Below are positions 33,938-47,134 of a stretch of 64,000 nt of DNA, piece by piece; the first letter of the stretch is position 1, and each line of letters starts with the position of its first letter. The DNA comes from Aquilaria yunnanensis (Eukaryota; Streptophyta; Magnoliopsida; Malvales; Thymelaeaceae), in contig CM077600.1 in assembly GCA_039654915.1 (NCBI GenBank), positions 73,231,992-73,295,991 of the forward strand. The letters run 5' to 3'. Below the pieces are notes generated by a model, which was given only the letters and a program-made list of their open reading frames with translations, did not search any database and was not told the DNA's origin. The position numbers and the translations under genes are program-made.

Positions 33938-34700
33938 TAAAAATGAGGAGCTATACATTTCCTCCTATACAGGGCCTTATAAGGTGCCATTTTTATAGCT
34001 AAATGATAGCTGTTGTTGTAGGAGAATTCTATCAAGGGTAGGAGTTGATCCCATTCTCCTTCAAAGTCTAATGAACAGCACCTTAACATATCCTCAAGAA
34101 TTTTTATGGATTTTTCTATTTGCCCATCAATTTGGGGGTGGTAAGCTAATCTTAATTTTAACTGAGTACCCAATGCCTGATGTAGTGATTTCCAAAATCC
34201 AAACATAAACCTTGGGTCTCTGTCTAAAACTATGTCATCTGGGGTGCCATGCAATCTCACTATTTCTCTAATGTACAACTGTGTCAGCCTATCTGGAGGA
34301 TATGTGAGATTAATAGGCAAGAAGTGGGCTGACTTTGTAAGTCTATCAACAATCACCTAGATAGTATCATATTTTCTTCTTATCATGGGCATGCTTACCA
34401 GGAAATCCATAGATATGGAACCCCATTTCCTTTCCTGTATGGGCAAATTTTGTAGCTTGCCTCATGGTATTTTATGTTCTACCTTCACTTGTTGGCACAC
34501 CACACATTTTGACACAAATGTGTAAATTTCCCTTTTCACATTAGGCCACCAAAAGTGTTCTTGCAATTTTTTATACATCTTCATAGTTCCAAGATGTATG
34601 CTCATCTTACTAGAGTGGTCTTCTTTTAGAAGTTGTTCTCTTAATTCATACCCTTTGGGTACATAAATTCTATCTTGGAAATACAGCAGTCCCTGCCTAT
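33938..34700 (-). pseudogene. Tekay integrase, truncated
   Basis: The zinc-binding part reads with SIHLGTMKMYKKLQ and KCVVCQQVKVEH. The core has SISMDFLVSMP, a stop near 34358, then MIVDRLTKSAHFLPI. Next comes DIVLDRDPRF with the second Asp, and DGQIEKSIK with the Glu. The core is therefore nearly complete, with D, D and E visible. After KALYRRKC the sequence stops matching, so the C-terminal domain and chromodomain are lost. Confidence 0.85.
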
Positions 34701-34800
34701 AAGAGAACCTTTAGAATAATTTCCCATGTCTATGCCCAGATATTCTAACAAGATCTACATCCTACAATTGTGCCTTCTGTATTTCTACTTTCCAAGTTGA

Positions 34801-36060
34801 CTAAATAGTCACTATTCTTAATTGGGCTTGCTCCCATCTTAGCCACGTGTTAGCCAAACAATTCACGCTATTAAGTTCATTTTGTTCTTCTTCTCCTCCA
34901 TGTTTTAGAATGCCTGTATACTTTCTGCTTAGGGTATCAGCCATCTTGTTAGCCTTGCCCTCAGTGTACTCAATGGTATAGTCAAAGTCCTTGAGATATT
35001 CAAGCCATCTTCTTTGTCTCATATTTAACTCTTTTTGAGTAAAGAGATACCTAAGACTTTTTTGATCAATGAAGATCTAGAATTTATTACCTAGTAGGTA
35101 ATGTCTCCACTGTTTCGAGGCAAAGATCACAGCTACAAGTTCTAGGGCATGCACTGGATAATTTTTCTCATGTGGTCTTAGTTGCCTTGATCCATAAGCT
35201 ATAGCTTGTTTTCCTTGCATTAATACACATCCTAATCCCACAATAGCTGCATCTGTGTAAACCTTAAAAGGTTTATTGGTATTAGGCAGTATTAGCACAG
35301 GACTGGAACTGAGCTTGTCTTTAAGCCCCTTGAAGCTTCTTCCACACTCCTCAGACCATTCAAACTTTTATCCTTTTCTTGTTAACGTGGTTAAAAGAGC
35401 TTCCATTACAGAAAAGTTTGGTACAAATCCTCTATAATAGTCAACCAGACCCAAGAAGCTTCTTATTTCTCTGACATTCTATGGTTGCTTCCACTGCCAC
35501 ATAGCTTCAATTTTTGCTAGGTTTACAGTCATTCCCTGCTCATTTATTATATGGCTTAAGAATTCAATTTGATTGGTCCAAAAATGGCATTTTCTCACTA
35601 TGCCATATAGTTGGTGTTTCTTCAACACATCTAGCACTATTCTTAAGTGCTCTTTATGTTCATCCCCACCTTTTGAGTATACTAGGATATCATCTATAAA
35701 GTTCACCATAAAATGATCTGGATATGGTCTGAATATTCTTTGCATTAGGTCCATAAAGAAAGCTAGAGCATTAGTAAGCCCAAAAGCCATTACTGTATAT
35801 TCAAAGTGACCATATCTTGTTTTGAAAGTAGTCTTAGGAATATCTGCTTCTTTAACTCTTAGTTGGAAGTACCGTGATCTGAGATCAATCTTTGAGAACA
35901 CTATGGCTTCCTTAAGTTGATCAAATAATTCTTCAATCCTGGGAAGAGGGTATATGTTCTTCACAGTCATGGCATTGAGCTTTCTATAGTCAATGCACAA
36001 CTTAAGGGTCCCATCTTTGTTCTTTACAAACAACACTAATGCCCCCTCCAGGAGACACAC
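34801..36060 (-). pseudogene. Tekay reverse transcriptase and RNase H
   Basis: The 193-codon frame 35479-36060 is RT. It has [20 protein letters not shown], then [13 protein letters not shown], and the active-site box FIDDILVYS (Phe in place of the usual Tyr, common in this group). 35077-35298 is RNase H, with [15 protein letters not shown] and [19 protein letters not shown]. 34801-35022 is the linker to integrase, with [11 protein letters not shown]. Only a few stops separate these, so this is the best-kept pol in the window. Confidence 0.9.
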
Positions 36061-36089
36061 TTGGCCTAATGAACTCTTTTTTAAGGAGT

Positions 36090-36912
36090 TTATCCAGCTA
36101 CCTTTTTCAATTCATTCATTTCAGGAATTGCCATCCTATATGGTGTAGCAAACATAGGAGTTGCTCCTAGGATTAATTTAATCTCAAACTCTATCTCCCT
36201 TAAAGAAGCTAAGCCTAGTAGCTCAGAAGGAAATACTTCTGGGAATTCTTTCACAACAGGAATCATGTCCAACTCAATCTTAGACTCTTTGTCATTGAAG
36301 CCTATATATTCTTCTTCAAAATGTATAGGTATGCAATCCATTACCTTTACCTGCCCAATATTACATTTTATTGAGCCCTTTAAGGAGTGTTCCATTGATC
36401 CTGGCAATATTAACTTCCTATCTTGACAATCTATGATAACATTATTTTCAGCTAACCAATTCATGCCCAATATTATATCATAACCAATTGTATCCAGAAT
36501 GGTCAGATAAGCCTTTAATTCCAACTTCTTTCGCCTAATCACACAGTCATTAACTATGTGATGTGAAAACAATCTTGATCATATACATTTGAGATAATGT
36601 TGTAACCTCTAAGTTTAATTCTCATACTAAGCTAGCTGAAATAATGGATATAAATACACCAGTATCATAGAGCACTAAAATGAGCTTATCATAAAGGTAA
36701 AGGTTACCTTTCAATGCTTCATTCCTCAGCTTGCCATAGCGTATAGCCTCTTCTCCAAGGCTAGCATCCTTCTTTCTCCTTAATCCTCCAATTTGGTATA
36801 CCTGTCTAGCTAGTGGTTGAACATTACCTAGTGTGGGTTGTCTTGGGCCTTTTTTTCTTTTTGCTGAGGTATTGCCATCCTTTTTTCTTTGCCTTGTTGG
36901 TTTCTTGGCCAA
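36090..36912 (-). pseudogene. Tekay aspartic protease region
   Basis: 36622-36912 encodes a basic stretch followed by ILVLYDTGVFISII, where DTG is the active site. 36090-36572 encodes the second half with YDIILGMNWL and IDCQDRK, then the acidic linker to RT. One frameshift lies between them. Confidence 0.85.
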
Positions 36913-37568
36913 AGGGTCTCAAACTTGCCCAACACTTTTCTTTTTTCTTTCTTAACTGGGCAATCTTTAGCCTAGTGGTCCTGAGAACCATACTTCAAAC
37001 ATCCTTCAGTAAGTTTGTAGCAAGATTTAAAACCATGGTACTTTCCACAGGTTTGGCATTAAGGGCCAAACCTTTAGGCTTCTTTGGGCTTTTTTTGTTC
37101 TCTACCCATATCCACTTTTCCCAATTTGTCCCTAGCTCTTTTCCTTCCACTTTGATGCCCCATAGGAGCCCCCTTAATGTTTCTTGCCACAGGATGCTAA
37201 AATTCCTGCTCTAATGTCAGAGCCCTTTGAACAACCTCATAATAAGTTTTGATGCCAATAGCCCTCAATATCTGTCTCAACTCAGGTCTTAATCTTTTGA
37301 TGAACCTCTTAGTGCTTAGTTCCACTTGTCCATCATACTATGGAGCATATCTAAGAAGACTACTAAATCTGTGCTCATGCTCCCTGACTGACATCTTTCC
37401 CTGTTCCAGTAAATCAAACTCTACTTGTTTCTGATCTTTGAAAGCTTCACTAACATATTGTTGTTGAAATACCTAGAGGAACTCAGCCCACCTCATAGGT
37501 TCTTTCTTCCTTATGGGTTTCCTTTCATTTTAGCTCATATATGCCCTTTGCACTGTTCTCCACCAAAG
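36913..37568 (-). pseudogene. Tekay gag, C-terminal part with zinc knuckle
   Basis: At about 36950-37060 one frame reads CQTCGKYHGFKSC followed by CLKYGSQDH and KDCP. This is the double zinc-finger arrangement of Tekay gag, with Tyr in place of one Cys and one stop. To the right the capsid part runs up to 37568, where the solo LTR-A target duplication CTCTG begins. Confidence 0.75.
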
Positions 37569-37573
37569 CTCTG

Positions 37574-40024
37574 TGTTACCACCTCACAAAATGGGAGAAT
37601 TACAAGTGTGCATAATGGCTAAAAATCATTATATTGTGTAATTCTCACCATACTGATTGAAGTGTAAGGGGTAAAAGGCATGATCAACACCTCCTTAAAA
37701 GTGTTCTAAGTTGGTAACTTGGCCCCCAAGAAAAGCCTTAAGGATTGCTTGTTTTTCAAGCAACCTATGGACTTTTTTGTAAGGTTTTCGAAATTCGGGT
37801 ACTCAATTACAACACTCTCAAGAAAAAGACTTGGAGAGTTATGAGAAGGATATAAATGGTATGAAAGTGATATTGGAGGACCAAATTACTCATGGAAGAC
37901 AAGTTTGGACAAAGGAAAAACTAAAGGCAATAAGGACCTAAATGTCCTAAATGTCCTTAATTGTGGGGTTATCCCACCGTGGGGGAGGCAGCCAAGACTT
38001 GATAATTAGTCAAAAAAGTTGGGCACATGTGTACCAATGAGTTTAAGACAAAGAAACCATAATTAGTGAGAAGGAAAATGACATAAAGCAAGGTTAAGCT
38101 TGTTTAAGTGTACTTTGTGCCCTTAAGCTCATTTAAGGCCATTTAAGTGGCCAAATCACTTATCCCTCTCTCATTTTCGTCCTCCTCCTGCCCAAGAACA
38201 TAGCCACACTTCCTCCATAGCCACCATATTTCCAAGATTCAAAATTGAAGGCAAAAGAAAGCAAGAAAGGGCAATTGGAAGCTATGTGGTGCTAAGACTT
38301 GAGTGCACCTAGGATCAAGCTCCAATTTCAGCATACCCATCAAGGTAAGGGTTCTCTTGCTCTCATGGACTGTTTTCTGCAATTTTCAAACATCCATGGA
38401 GCTAGGGCTAAGCTTGGAAGAGAGCCATGAGCATGATGAACCAAGCTTAGTGAGGGGAGTGCACTTATTGAAGGTTTTATGATCTAGTGTGAAGTGCACA
38501 GTGATGGCAGTGAATTTCTGGGTTTCTAGAGCCCAAAAGTTAGTACTAACTACTGTTAAAATCCTCCTAAGGCCAAGCATTAGCTTGAGGAGGGCTTCCA
38601 TAGTGATTTATTTATGTTTATTACATGTTTTATGGACTAACCATGGTTATTGTTGCTGCTGCATTTCATGTGTTTGTTGGTTGTGAATGGCTGCTGCATT
38701 TGGTTGCTATATCTTGTATATATGCATTGTGGTTTTTTGTTTTATTTTCTTTGGATGCAGGTTTTAATGATGGTTACATTTCTTACTGAATCCAAGTGCT
38801 ACCCTTACTAAGTTTCTCAATGAAACTTACTCCCCTCAATTCTGTCATTTCAGGTCCAGCTAAAAGATCACCTTCAAACTAACGTTTTTGGTTTGAGTTT
38901 TGATCTGAAATTTCAGGTACATTAACTTCCATATGTCTAGTTATGATCTGGAAATTTTGGTGATTTTAGGAGCACATTTGGTATTTTTAATGGTGGTACT
39001 TATTGTGTTGTGCAGCAGCTGTCCAGCATCCTGTTCTGGAGTCCATTGTGTCTCAGGAACACCTGTAACCTAGGGTGTGTATTTAGCTGAGTTAAGACCA
39101 TTATGTAGTGCATGTATGCATGTACATGTAGTGTAGGTAAAATGAGACAAGTATGTGAACATTTGAGTAATGTTTTGGCTATGTAAGTAATGTGGTGCAA
39201 AGCTGCCTAAGTGTGAATGATAGGCTGCTTACTTGTAAATTCTGTTTTGGCCACATAAAGTTGCTAGATGCAAGAGCATGTAATTCCTATACGTAATGGA
39301 CATATATGGGATAGCCTTGGAGGGCTTTCCCCTTGTGAATGAAGTGTTTGCATGGTTTGGAAAAATTGTATGGGCAAAATGGTCCAAAAGTTACCAGAAT
39401 TTTGACTCTGGACCTAAAGTTTAAGATCTCCCTGTGTAGAATGAATCTTGGTATGAAATTTTGACCACACCTAGAGGACATATAGAGGACTAACTGGGAT
39501 TTATAATTTCTGAATTTGGATCTCTGTAGCCAAAGATATGGGGTTGAAAAATTGGCTAAGTTCCTGTTCATTTGGTCCGAATTTTGTAACCAACTTAAAA
39601 AATCCATAACTTGGTCCATAGGTGGGCTATTGATGTAAAACAAAATTCCTTGGTTTTCTATAAGTCTCTACTTGGTAATGGAGCAAATAAAAAAGGGGTT
39701 ATGTCGCTAGAATGATACATTTTATTAGTAGAAGTTATAGGTGCAGTGACTGGTCACTAGAACTTAACAAGATTGCCTAATGTGTGGTAGCCAAGATTAA
39801 GACTTGTGCTAGTGTTTTCCTTCTTTACTTCCATGGTTTGCATGAAATGTGAATATGTGCGTGATGGTTGGACCAATATGCATGTGTTTACATAGTGCCC
39901 AAGAGGGCCACTTGGGTATGCACACTAAGGGTAGTGTTCTGATGGCCTACAGAACATTACCAATCCTGGGAGTCTAAATGCACAATTTTGGCACCATAAT
40001 TGGACTACCCCGGAGTGGGTAACA
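37574..40024 (+). mobile_element. Solo LTR-A in Tekay gag
   Basis: It starts TGTTACCACC and ends GGGTAACA, 2451 bp, with the perfect duplication CTCTG at 37569-37573 and 40025-40029. No internal region is present. Its second half is very similar to 1-1354, and the reverse complement of its first half is similar to 2716-3773. It is the reference copy for the LTR-A family in this window. Confidence 0.93.
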
Positions 40025-40029
40025 CTCTG

Positions 40030-40747
40030 CACTGCCTTCCAACTTAAACATGGCTAGTAACACCTTGCAGGTGGATGTAACTTCCATTCTTTCAAATACC
40101 TTCTCTATCTGGTAAATCTAGAATTCACCCTCCTCTAGATCACCACTACCTTTAAACACTAAAAGGGTTTAAGTACCAGAAAACCTTCTAACTGGCCTTC
40201 GATTAATCCCTCTTTTCTTGGTCTTTCTTGATCTTTCTTTGAGAAGCGAACACTTTTGTGCTCCCTGAGATTGGCTTCGTTCTTCCAGCATTAATGGCTA
40301 ATTGCTCCCCCTCTCTATTTTCATTGTTTTTCCTAATTTTTTATCTCAATTTGCTACCCCTTGGGTTCCTTCTTTCATCATCCTATCCTTGTTCTTCATC
40401 TTCAAGCCTACTAGCTTGTTCATGCCTTATTGGTTCTTTTCCTGGCCTTCTCCCTATTCTTTCCTCTTCTTCTTGTTCTTCATCAGCAATAGTGCCTCTA
40501 GGTACTTGGGCTTAGCCCCTAGTAAGAGCTTGCATGCCTACTACCAGTTGAACAATGGTAACTTGCATTATTTCCATCATATGTTCCATTCTGTGCTGTC
40601 CCTACACACTGGGTTCAGGCTTTATGGCCTATTAGGAAGTCTTGCCCTAATTTTAGCTACTTCTTCATTTTCAGGCTGTTGATCATGTACTTGATCAGCC
40701 CTAGACTTAATCTGGTTTATCATTTCTCTGTTTTTGCCTCTAGCCAT
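40030..40747 (-). pseudogene. Tekay gag, N-terminal part
   Basis: The likely start is at 40747 (MARGKNREMINQIKSRAD) about 80 bases after the primer site. A Gln/Arg-rich N-terminus and a predicted capsid region follow, with stops. It is split from the C-terminal part by the solo LTR-A. The plus-strand ORFs 40258-40515 and 40302-40682 are shadows. Confidence 0.75.
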
Positions 40748-40829
40748 TTAGTTCTGCAAAAAATAAGAATGGTTATGTATCATAGTGGGAATTTGCCTAA
40801 TAGACCTTTAAGGCCTTATGCAACTTTAA

Positions 40830-40841
40830 GCTTTGATACCA
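40830..40841 (-). other. Tekay primer-binding site (tRNA-Met-like)
   Basis: The minus strand reads TGGTATCAAAGC, one mismatch from the initiator tRNA-Met site TGGTATCAGAGC. It lies four bases after the LTR end. Confidence 0.88.
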
Positions 40842-40845
40842 AGTC

Positions 40846-43559
40846 TATCAGGTCCTAATTCACCCCCACCCTAAACCTTTTTAGAGGTTTGAAATCAAAC
40901 AGTTATTTTTAGTCACTTAAATGGTTCTTCCATGGTGAATTAGGCTCTAACTCCTAAGATTCTTAACCCTAACTTTAATTTAACTAGGTGGGAATCTCAA
41001 GCTTTTGAAGATCTAATGGGTTTTACTTAATTCACCCAATTGACCAAGTTTCAACTAGATGAATTGACTTAGGTGGTTTCATAAGTGCATATGTGGTTTA
41101 AGGAGGTTAAGTGACTCATGTGTGTGTTCTCTGTCCTTAATGCCTTTACCAAGACATACACACATTCATGAACATACAAACAACATTAAGTAATTACAGA
41201 CCACGCATGCATTTTTCCTAGCCTGTTATATTTAAAGCCTTCAGGCTTTCTTAAGCCTATAATACATACAGGGCACAAACCATGCTCTACTCCATGTTCT
41301 TTTTCCCATTAATTATCTACAGATATTTACAGGCCAAAATTGGGCAGATAGGGACTACATGGTCCAAAATTACACACAATAAAAGTTTGATCTTCTAGAT
41401 GTCATGCATGGTACATGGATTAAGTCAAACTGTCTCGATGCCCACTGTCACTTTGACCTCCACTTTCACTTGACACTTGGGCTATAGTTGCCTTATTACT
41501 CTTCTAGCTCTAACCTATTCCAAGATGGATCTAAACATAACAAGTCCCATAGTAGCCATTAGGGCCTACAAACCAACATACATAACACAACCATTAGTTC
41601 AATCTTATGAACTTTTCCATGCTTCCTTTTCCATAAGCCATGAATCCAAGACATACCTCTCTACACATAGGCCTCTCTAGGAGGTTCTTTAGCCCTTCAC
41701 TCTTGCACTTCTTTACCTGGAATGGGCAAAAGAAGGCATGAGTACATAGGCACTTAGCAAGAACACAAGTTCAGCACCTAGTGCCTTTACAATGTTTATA
41801 GTATTCCTATACATAAAAATGTCCAATTTTGCTTAATAACCTACATCTAAAGGCAAAGGAGACACTAAAAGCAGTATGGAAAAGATAATATAGATGCTTA
41901 TATAAACAAATTAAGGGTTAGCACATGCAAACAATCAGAGAAGCACACAAACACACACACACCATATACACACAATTTCCTTAACATGGCCAGCATGATT
42001 TTCTTTCAATTTCTTTGTGTGGCCACTTTGAGTAGATTCAATTAACATATAACTCAAGGTGCTTGATGAAGCTTAGCCAAACTTGAAAAGAAACCTTATG
42101 CTTGTTGAAAGCAAACTAGCTAGCTTACCATAATCCTTAAAGTACACATAGCCCCTAGGTCCCTTTGGCTATAGCCGTCCCCTAGGGTAGCTCTTTCCCC
42201 TTTAAAATATAGGAGAAGAAGCCCTATATGGGTCTTTACATAGGAGAGAAAGCTCCATATGGGGTCTTTACCTAGGTCTAAAATGGAAACAAGGAAGCTT
42301 GATCACACATTATATACCATACGCGCCACCATGAACTAACTTTGATCACCATGTCAGTTTTGCTTTGTTTTTGTTCCTCTTTGATTTCTTCTTTTTTTTT
42401 TTTTTTTGTGGCTTTAGGATGATTTTCTAGAAGTTTGGCCAGGTTGTAAAGGATGAGATGGTAGTAAGAATAAAGAAAGAATCAACCCACCAAGAGCACC
42501 ACTGTCAACCTGCCATGCACCACCATGCTTGGTTTTGCTTTTGGCTTTTTTGGCTTCTCTTGCTTTAACTTTTTTTTTTGGTAGCTTTGCTAGGAGTTTA
42601 GGCTAGACTTTGGAGGTCAATTCTACATCAAGAAACATCTAAGAAGCAGCCTTAAATGAGGCCTAGTCAAGTCGTGAAGTATTCCACTGAATTTGGCCTT
42701 GGCGATCAAGAATTTTGACCATCTGTTTGGTCTAACTCCCTCTAAGTTGCTTAAGTAATTTTTTATATTCTTTTTCCTTGCTCATCTCTTCAAATGGCAT
42801 GTATTGAGCACCAACTTCATGCATTAATTCGGCCAATTAGCCCCTCAAACTTTCCTTTGAACATAAATGCACTTAAAGTGCATTTGAAAGCTCTTTAGTG
42901 TACTCTAGGGTGTTTCCATAGTTCCCATGTGTTTTTCAACTTCTCTGAGCCCACATTATAGCCAACATTTTCATTTAAATGGTAAACATCAACCTCATAT
43001 AATCTTTTTTAATATTTTAGGCTTTAGAGCCTTCACATGTCCATGGTTGCACACAAAGGTGCACCTAAGGGTCTTATATTGTACCATAGAGTGCTCTTCT
43101 TCTTTCTCATGTGTTCTTCATCTTTCCTGGGCCTATGTAGCTGCCCTCACTTTTATTTTAACTTTAGGCATTAAGCCCACACAATTCTCCTTAGAATATT
43201 AGGATTTATAGCCTTCAATTTCATTTGAGTGCACCTGAAAGTCCCATTGTGGCCCTCCTTGATTTCTTTGTGATGCTCTTAGGCTCTTGGGAAATATTTC
43301 CTCAAACCATGAGTCTTCTTCTCATGACTCATCATGGGACCATAATTTAGTCACTTTTGGCTCAGAAACTGAACACTCTTCTCTCATGTTCCACTAATGT
43401 GCCCTTAGAATGTCTTTGGGGCACATTATGAGTACTTAGTCTTGTATGTTTCTTTTCTCCTTGGGTTTCATGACTTGCATTACTTTGTCACACCATTTCT
43501 ACTCATTATATTCATATAATAATCACAGCCCCTAGCCTATGCAAGTCACAGGTATGACA
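40846..43559 (-). repeat. Tekay 5' LTR
   Basis: On the minus strand it starts TGTCATACCTGTG and ends CCTGATA, an imperfect inverted repeat (TGTCA against TGATA). The length is 2714 bp. The boundaries are fixed by the adjacent primer site and by the terminus at 43559. A CA-rich patch at 41945-41975 and T runs near 42390 and 42570 are simple sequence. ORFs inside it are not genes. Confidence 0.85.
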
Positions 43560-44279
43560 ATAGCCACCAAGCAAGGTTTCTCTTGCTTGGAGGAGTGTTT
43601 AGAGACCAATACCATCAATTTTTACTTTTTTCTCTCTTAGTTTCTATGTCTATAGGTAACTTTCTCTATCTCTCTCTTTCCCTCTAAGTTGTGTTGCAAA
43701 TTTAAAGATGATTCAAATGATTTCTTCCTATGGGATTATGTTATTTAATGTCATGGAATGAAATTTTTAGGCCATTATAGTTAATTACAAGTTTGTTGCT
43801 TGATTTTGATTCATGGAAGAATGTAGGCTATAATGCATGAAGGTGAAAGATCTTTGCTATGCGATAGCATTTTGGAATTGCTAAATTATTTGTTATGATC
43901 AGTTTACTCATGTCAATTTACTATGCTCTTTGGTTGAATTTTGATTGAATGAGTTAGAATTGAATTATTGCGATATAATTGTATATTGAATGATAAGAAT
44001 GCTTGGACTTGGTAGAATTTTTGTGTGATAGTGGATAGGTTTATTATGCGGTAAGAAAGAGCTTTATTTCCCAGTAAATTGATTTGGATTTTTCATTATT
44101 TAAAAATTTATGCTTGGTTATTAAGCTTGATTACCTTAGTGACTAGTTTGGATTGGATTATTTCAGGCTCTAGATTTTTAAGTTAGTTCCATTAGGAAGT
44201 TCTTAGAATTTATGATTCTTGCTATATTTTTTTTTTTGATTTAAAAATATTGTTGCCACTAGGGAAAATTTTCTGCAAT
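43560..44279. other. Athila non-coding region after the Tekay LTR
   Basis: The sequence is AT-rich, with a TC-rich stretch near 43670-43690. No gene is seen. Confidence 0.5.
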
Positions 44280-45910
44280 TTTTAAGATGCTGAAGAGATC
44301 GGCTAAGCCCCTTATTTGTATCAAGCTTTCAGCAAAGAGGCTAAAGAAGTTAGCAAACCCACTATGAGTACAAGGAGGATTATTAGGTTGTAGGGTTCTA
44401 CCACCTGGTGCTAAAGCCCTTTTCGGAAAATGATTGCATTGACTAGAAGGCACTTAGTCAACGTGGCTTGCATAGAGAAGTAAAGGAGTTTGTTGAGTTT
44501 GATGGTTGACTCATAGTGTCTGGTTTCTAAAAGTCGGCTTATAGCAAATTGACCATTTAGTTCATGTGTACATTTAAGCTTGACATAAAGAACACCAGTT
44601 GGACTAGGTTAGATGGAGTGAAGTTCAAGTTGGCAAGACCTACTATGTGATGAGCTTTAATGAGTTTGGATGGAAATGTGGCATTTATGCTCAAGAGCAC
44701 ATCTAGTCAGAGAAGCATGAAAGCTCCAAATGTGATTTTGACAACAATGCTCGTAACACTGCATAGTTCTATAGAGTGATTTATTCTGAAAGGACGGTTT
44801 GTTAGCCTAAGAAGTCCAAGGCCTCTACTTTTAAGTCTCTTACCAATTGATATGTTCACTACTTGTTGACTTGACTGCAGGAAAGAGAGACATTGCTAAA
44901 GTGGTCACCAAAATGGATTTGTTCTATCTATATTGCATCATCAAGAGAGTTCACTACCACCATCGAAATGGCTTCACTTGGTTAATTCAGGACAATGCTT
45001 GCAAGCTGAGGATGAGTGTTATCAGAACAGGACCATTCATCACCCGATTGGTGAACAACCTTGGTACCCTTCCATAGGCCATGTACCTCACAGTAGTGTT
45101 CCCTATGAAGTCCTATAGGTCGATATGGATGATGAAGAAGAAGAATCTCTAGGATGGCACCTTTTAGTATTCCCTATGGAGCTAGTACGAGCAGGAAGTG
45201 GAGGACCAGGCTAATGTTGAGAAAGAGAAGACCTCCATTGTTACCACTTCCCACTCCTACCCCTATGTTGGCGATGGTTTATGCCAGATTTATGCCAGGC
45301 AGTAGCTGATCCTTGTTCGACTTGAATTTGTGACTACATGATGTTGGACTAGGAGAGTAGGATTACATCATCAGATCATCATTTCCTAAGCTTGGAGGAG
45401 ACTATGAAGGTGTATTTTACTCACCATTGAGTTGTAGGAGCTAGACTATCTTTCTATGTGTCCCAACCATTCTAGCCACAGTTGACACTTCAGGTGAATC
45501 CAAAGGCTAAGGGCCACAATTTTGATGATTATTTTTAGATACCCTTAAGCCTATAGGAGGATCAAGAGTGGGCTGCGGAGTTTCAACAACCAGAGGTTGA
45601 GGGAGTCAAGGGTGATAATGTTGATGTAGTCATTTTTTAGGCCATGGAGTATGTTAGGCAGCTGGAAGAGGTTAGAGATGAGCAAAAAATGGATGGAGCT
45701 AAAGGGACTAATGGAGCTATTACTGATGATCCATTGGTAGATGAGCAAGTTGCAGAAACCAAAACCACTAATGGTTCCAAGCTGCCGATGTAGATGAAGA
45801 CCACTCCTACCACCCTTACAACAGAACCTCCAACTATAGGATCAGCCCAGGCCAACAAGCAGGTCGATGATGCAAGACCAGACCCATTCAAAACATTCTT
45901 TTTATTTTAA
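44280..45910 (+). pseudogene. Athila post-pol ORF (plant transposon-protein type)
   Basis: It begins near MLKRSAKPL. Middle phrases SKLTI and FMCTFKLDIKNTSWTRLDG match, piece by piece, the minus-strand copy at 53791-54347 and 58383-58645. The open frame 44847-45077 carries KMDLFYLYCIIKRVH and TGPFITRLVNNLG, which resemble the ORF found between pol and the 3' LTR of Athila elements. It is sometimes called env-like, though its function is not established. The C-terminal part is Glu/Thr-rich and ends near TAA 45908-45910. Many stops are present. Confidence 0.65.
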
Positions 45911-47134
45911 TATTATATTGGATATTTATTTATTTTGGATGTTTTATTTTGAATATTATTATTAGTTCTGCTATTAGAGAATCGGTCGCTCCTAATTTTA
46001 TTATGCTTTTATTTGGGCAATTTTATTTGCTTATGGATTTTATTGTTTGCTTTGTGTTAATGATCTTTTTTGTTTTCTTGTAAGCTTTTTATCTGCTAAA
46101 GTCTAGGCCATGCAAAATTTTTTAGAAATCATAGAACTGAACACTTGTACCACAAGAAACCAATTATTTTTCAAGGTGGTATCAAATTCTTTTGCCCTTC
46201 TCTTTGTCATTTTGTGCTTGCCATATTTGTAGATTGAGGGCAATGTATATCTTAAGCATAAGGGAAGTTGGTAGCTTAGATCCTAAGTTTTTTTTTAATT
46301 TATTGTGAAATTTTTCAAATTTTTGGAAAATTTTTTAAATTTTTAAGCTAATGTTTTTGTAGGTTATACTTTTAAGCATGACTTAGTTGAGAGAAGTGAT
46401 TGTTACTTTATGGTTCTTTAGTTCTTAGCTTGAGTATTAAGTAAGTCATTCTTGAGATCTTTCACTTATGGACTTAATGTTTTCAAAATATTTTTGCAAC
46501 TCATTATCAAGCTAGTAGATAATCGTCTTGAGAAGCTATTTTTACATCAAAAATTTTCTACATAGTACGCTATTTCAAAACATGCTAGATTAGGAGTTCT
46601 TATGTTTGGTTATATGGTATGTTTGACTAATGGAAATATTGTTGATTAATAGAAAAAAAAATGTATGAACAGTTATCTACTTTACTGTTTCTTAGTGTGG
46701 AAGTAAGTAGAGGTCTTCTCCTAAGGCAGGAGTCAACCAATGCTCGGAAAGATACTGGAACCATAAGTATAATCAAAGATTACCTTGGATTTGTGTTAAG
46801 CTAAATAGCTTGGGTATAGATGGAGCTCTTGTTGGTACACTAGCTAAACATTTGAGACTCATGAAGAGGAAGCTTGAAAGAGAAGAAAGTAAATAAAAGC
46901 TCAATTAATTGCCTATCTTTCATATTTTTGTGGTATGATGGATGCTTGCATAGTGAGCTTTAATTTAGTATGGTTTGAGTGTTAGATTAAAATAGTTGCA
47001 TGCTTCATATATCTTGTTAGTTCTTGGTACCTTAAGAGTTTCAAATAGCTTATATCTTATATTGCTCAAGAATATAACCTAAATTTATTTTTTCAGATTT
47101 TCAAATTGGTTTGTTTGAGGGCAAGTAAGGGTTC
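45911..47134 (+). other. Athila 3' untranslated stretch
   Basis: This is AT-rich, non-coding sequence between the post-pol ORF and the polypurine tract. The last part (GTTTGTTTGAGGGCAAG) is shared with the minus-strand element near 50180-50200. Confidence 0.6.

Larger units (their letters stand above)
33938..43559 (-). mobile_element. Tekay/Del-type chromovirus, 3' end missing
   Basis: The minus-strand order is 5' LTR 40846-43559, tRNA-Met-like primer site 40830-40841, gag, protease, RT, RNase H and integrase. The integrase breaks off near 33938 before the C-terminal part, and the chromodomain and 3' LTR are absent. A solo LTR-A (37574-40024) splits gag. Without that insertion and its duplication about 7.2 kb remains. 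The right flank after the LTR starts ATAGC, but with the other end lost the target duplication cannot be tested. Confidence 0.87.

Noticed and set aside
14366..40841. Matches to tRNA-Met 3' ends as tRNA genes
   Set aside because: Only about 12-14 bases match and they sit next to LTRs. They are primer-binding sites. No tRNA cloverleaf was found.
44847..45118. Two overlapping plus-strand ORFs as separate genes
   Set aside because: They are two frames of the same decayed Athila ORF. Only the first matches the family.
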